Under the pieces are notes generated by a model. That model was not told where the DNA came from. It did not search any database and saw nothing but the letters and a program-made list of their open reading frames with translations. A stretch of 64,000 nucleotides of DNA from Pseudonocardia sp. EC080619-01 (GTDB taxonomy: Bacteria; Actinomycetota; Actinomycetes; Mycobacteriales; Pseudonocardiaceae): the NCBI RefSeq assembly GCF_001420995.1, contig NZ_CP012184.1, positions 480,501-544,500 on the forward strand, written 5' to 3'. Shown in pieces: positions 62,099 through 64,000 of the stretch (within the stretch, counting starts at the first letter, position 1; every line of letters starts with the position of its first letter). A program made the translations under genes and the position numbers.

Positions 62099-62737
62099 AT
62101 GACCGCCTCCCAGGCCGACGCCGAGCAGCCCCGGCGGCGCCGCGGGCGTCGTTCGGGCGGCACCGACACCCGGGCCGCGCTGCTCGCGGCGGGTCGCGCC
62201 GAGTTCGCCGAACGCGGCTACGAGGGCGCCACCGTCCGCCGGATCGCGGAGCGCGCCGGGGTGGACGCGGCGATGGTCAACCACTGGTTCGGCGGCAAGG
62301 ACCAGCTGTTCGTCGCGACCCTGGAGCTGGAGATCGACCCGGCCCGGGTGCGGGCCGAGGTGCTCGGCGGCGACCCGCGGGACGTCGGCGAGCGGGTGGT
62401 CGGCGGCTTCCTCTCCGTGTGGGACACCGCCGGCGACGGTGGTGCGATGGCCGCGCTGCTGCGCAGCGTCGCCGGGCACGAGTTCGCCGCCCGGATGCTG
62501 CGCGAGTTCGTCACCCGGGTGATCCTGCGGCCGGTGACGGAGCGGGTGTCGCCGGACCGGCACGCGGAACGGGGCGCGCTGGTCGCGTCGCAGCTGATCG
62601 GGCTGGGGATGATGCGGTACGTGGTGCGGCTGGAACCGCTGGCGTCGGCCTCCCGGGAGGAGCTCGTCGCGTCGATCGGCCCGACCGTGCAGCGCTACCT
62701 GACCGGGAACCTGGGGTCGACGAACCCGGAGGCGTAG
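62099..62737 (+). CDS. TetR family transcriptional regulator
   Basis: 212 residues from ATG 62099. After an Arg-rich N-terminus, the TetR helix-turn-helix is clear: [20 protein letters not shown], then [20 protein letters not shown]. The C-terminal ligand domain (residues 80-205) includes a typical TetR_C segment [11 protein letters not shown] and [18 protein letters not shown]. It diverges from trpE by 55 bp and could regulate it or itself; neither is shown. Its last 43 bp overlap the 3' end of the convergent regulator gene. Confidence 0.9.
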   Translation: MTASQADAEQPRRRRGRRSGGTDTRAALLAAGRAEFAERGYEGATVRRIAERAGVDAAMVNHWFGGKDQLFVATLELEIDPARVRAEVLGGDPRDVGERVVGGFLSVWDTAGDGGAMAALLRSVAGHEFAARMLREFVTRVILRPVTERVSPDRHAERGALVASQLIGLGMMRYVVRLEPLASASREELVASIGPTVQRYLTGNLGSTNPEA

Positions 62738-63348
62738 GCGGTCACGACGGCCTGCGTCCGGTGCCGTGCGCCGGTCTTGGCGAGCACCGCCGCGACGTCC
62801 GCCGTCACCGTCGGCACGTCGAGGCGCAGCTCGTCGGCGATCTCGGCGTCGGACAGCCCCCGCGCCGCCAGTCGCAGCACCTCGCCCTCGCGGGCGGTCA
62901 GCCCCGCCCCGGCCAGCCGGTCCCCGCCGGCGGGCGCGAACCCGGCGACCAGCTCGCGGACGGCGGCGGGGAACAGCAGCGCCTCCCCCGCCGCGACGGT
63001 CCGCACGGCGCGGGCGACGTCGCGGGACGGGGTGCGCCGGAGCAGGAACCCGGACGCCCCCGCACAGAGCGCGTCGTACACCCGGCGGTCGTGGCCGAAC
63101 GTCGTCAGCACCAGCACGCGCGGCGGGTCCGGCCGGGCGAGCAGGTCCCGGGTGACGGTGAGGTCGCCGGTGGTGTGCAGCCGCACGCCGGCGAGGACGA
63201 CGTCGGGGCGCAGCCAGGCGACCAGCCCCGGTGCCTCGGCACCCCGGGCGGTCTCCCCGACGACGGTGAGATCCGGCTCGGCGGCGACCACGGCGCGCAG
63301 GCCGGCGCGGACCGCGTCGTCGTCCACCAGCAGCACCCCGACGGTCAT
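62695..63348 (-). CDS. LuxR-family regulator with degenerate receiver domain
   Basis: 217 residues, with GGGGAG upstream of ATG 63348. The receiver-like domain keeps the acidic pair LLVDDDAVRAG, but the phospho-acceptor position reads RPDVVLAGVRLHTTGD where relatives have D-V-R, so glycine replaces aspartate. The lysine position is also altered (FLLRRTPSRD). The LuxR HTH is intact: LTAREGEVLRLAARGLSDAE and VPTVTADVAAVLAKTGARHR. It probably acts independently of phosphorylation. No kinase gene is adjacent in the window. Its 3' end overlaps the TetR gene on the other strand. Confidence 0.85.
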   Translation of the reverse strand: MTVGVLLVDDDAVRAGLRAVVAAEPDLTVVGETARGAEAPGLVAWLRPDVVLAGVRLHTTGDLTVTRDLLARPDPPRVLVLTTFGHDRRVYDALCAGASGFLLRRTPSRDVARAVRTVAAGEALLFPAAVRELVAGFAPAGGDRLAGAGLTAREGEVLRLAARGLSDAEIADELRLDVPTVTADVAAVLAKTGARHRTQAVVTAYASGFVDPRFPVR

Positions 63349-63516
63349 GTCGCTCCCCTCGGCCCGGCCGTCCCGGGGACCGTCCTACCCCAGGTCGCGG
63401 CCGTTCCGGGTCGCGCCGCGCCGGTCCCGTGCCCACCGTGGCCCGGTCGGCGCAGCCGGAGGCGGCCGCCCGGCGGCGCGGTGGCCGGGTCCCGGCGCCG
63501 CCCGCACACTGAGGTG

Positions 63517-64000
63517 ATGACCGATCCCGTCGCGCTGCTGCCCGGCGCCGTCACCGACCGGCTCGCGGCCCTGCGGTCCCGGGTCGGCTCGGCGGTGTTC
63601 TCCCGGGTCGCCGGCGACGAGGGCTCCGGCCGCCGGGCCCGGATCCTCGGCGCCGACGGCCCCCGCTGGTTCGACGACGACGCCCCGATCCGCCGGGTGC
63701 ACGGCGACGCGTCGATGTTCGTCGGCGGGCTGCGCGCGCTGCTGCTGCAGTCGCTGCACCCGCTCGCCATGGCCGGCGTCGCGGGGCACTCGGGGTACCG
63801 CGGCGACCCGTGGGGACGGCTGCAGCGGACGTCGTACTTCCTGGCCGCGACGACGTTCGGCCCGGCCGAGGAGGCCGAGCGCGTCATCGCGAGGATCCGG
63901 CACGCGCACGGGTACGTGCAGGGGACGGCGCCGGACGGGCGCCCCTACTCGGCGTCGGACCCGCACCTGCTGCGCTGGGTGCACGTCGCCGAGATCGACA
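63517..64000 (+). CDS. Oxygenase MpaB/DUF2236 family protein, 5' part only
   Basis: 161 codons are visible before the window ends. GAGG lies just before ATG 63517. RVHGDASMFVGGLRALLLQS followed by LHPLAMAGVAGHSGYRGDPW and RTSYFLAATTFG, then IRHAHGYVQGTAPDGRPYSA, are the conserved blocks of the DUF2236/MpaB-type (latex-clearing-protein-like) family, which includes heme- or metal-dependent oxygenases. The C-terminal half, with further ligand residues, is outside the window, so activity cannot be judged. Confidence 0.85.
   Translation, partial: MTDPVALLPGAVTDRLAALRSRVGSAVFSRVAGDEGSGRRARILGADGPRWFDDDAPIRRVHGDASMFVGGLRALLLQSLHPLAMAGVAGHSGYRGDPWGRLQRTSYFLAATTFGPAEEAERVIARIRHAHGYVQGTAPDGRPYSASDPHLLRWVHVAEID

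Overview
The window is 64 kb of very GC-rich DNA (about 74% G+C by eye). Its genes are densely packed, often overlap by 4 nt (ATGA or GTGA), and frequently start with GTG. Many start codons lie 6-8 nt behind a TANNNT box, as in leaderless actinobacterial mRNAs. The gene content points to the Actinomycetota and best fits Pseudonocardiaceae, probably a Pseudonocardia-like organism: coproporphyrin-type heme synthesis with HemQ, F420-dependent oxidoreductases, DUF3000 and DUF5709 proteins, a DUF3558 lipoprotein beside a PE-like protein, a TreX/TreY/TreZ set, and an actinobacterial gas-vesicle operon. The genus is an inference. No rRNA, tRNA or CRISPR array was seen.

Layout. 1-3.4 kb: end of a RibD_C-type reductase, then a tightly coupled Asp23 envelope operon (two Asp23 proteins, an Asp23-like protein, a J-domain-like protein, a DUF2273-like peptide, a DUF6286-type protein, an AmaP-like anchor). 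3.5-6 kb: SDR dehydrogenase and a lipoprotein hydrolase without its nucleophile serine. 6.4-11.1 kb: quaternary-amine (osmoprotectant) ABC transporter with two tandem binding-protein paralogues. 11.1-13.3 kb: two convergent LigD-type polymerase/primase proteins. 13.3-19.4 kb: MsrB and a heme cluster (hemE-hemG ... hemQ) split by an IS110-family element. 19.5-26.1 kb: DUF3000, a LuxR-type regulator, RNase D with an apparent CTG start, and a dxs-regulator-kinase operon. 26.3-29.8 kb: two paralogous membrane diguanylate cyclases, each paired with tiny divergent ORFs encoding M-R-N-(W/R)-G-W, the most unusual feature here. 30-31.6 kb: phosphatase, HIT protein and F420 enzyme. 31.7-38.6 kb: glgX, treY, treZ (glycogen to trehalose). 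38.6-40 kb: a PE-like/DUF3558 gene pair bracketed by two 64-bp palindromic repeats. 40-43.1 kb: malate dehydrogenase and small membrane genes. 43.1-50 kb: a ten-gene gas-vesicle operon read leftward, four of whose products carry long charged low-complexity segments. 50.6-57 kb: CoA-binding protein with O-acetylhomoserine sulfhydrylase, LLM F420 enzyme behind a small uORF, dienelactone hydrolase, thioesterase II, pyruvate kinase, VanZ-like protein. 57.3-62 kb: trpE, a Trp-associated membrane gene, trpC, lgt and DUF2461, with trpB and trpA absent from their usual place. 62-64 kb: TetR regulator, a LuxR-type regulator lacking its phospho-acceptor aspartate, and the start of an MpaB/DUF2236 gene cut by the window edge.

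How the genes work together. Several blocks relate to envelope and osmotic stress (Asp23 operon, osmoprotectant transporter, trehalose synthesis from glycogen). Others are housekeeping: heme, isoprenoid precursors, tryptophan, lipoprotein maturation, central carbon metabolism. The gas-vesicle operon and the cyclase/micro-ORF loci are the clearest accessory regions.
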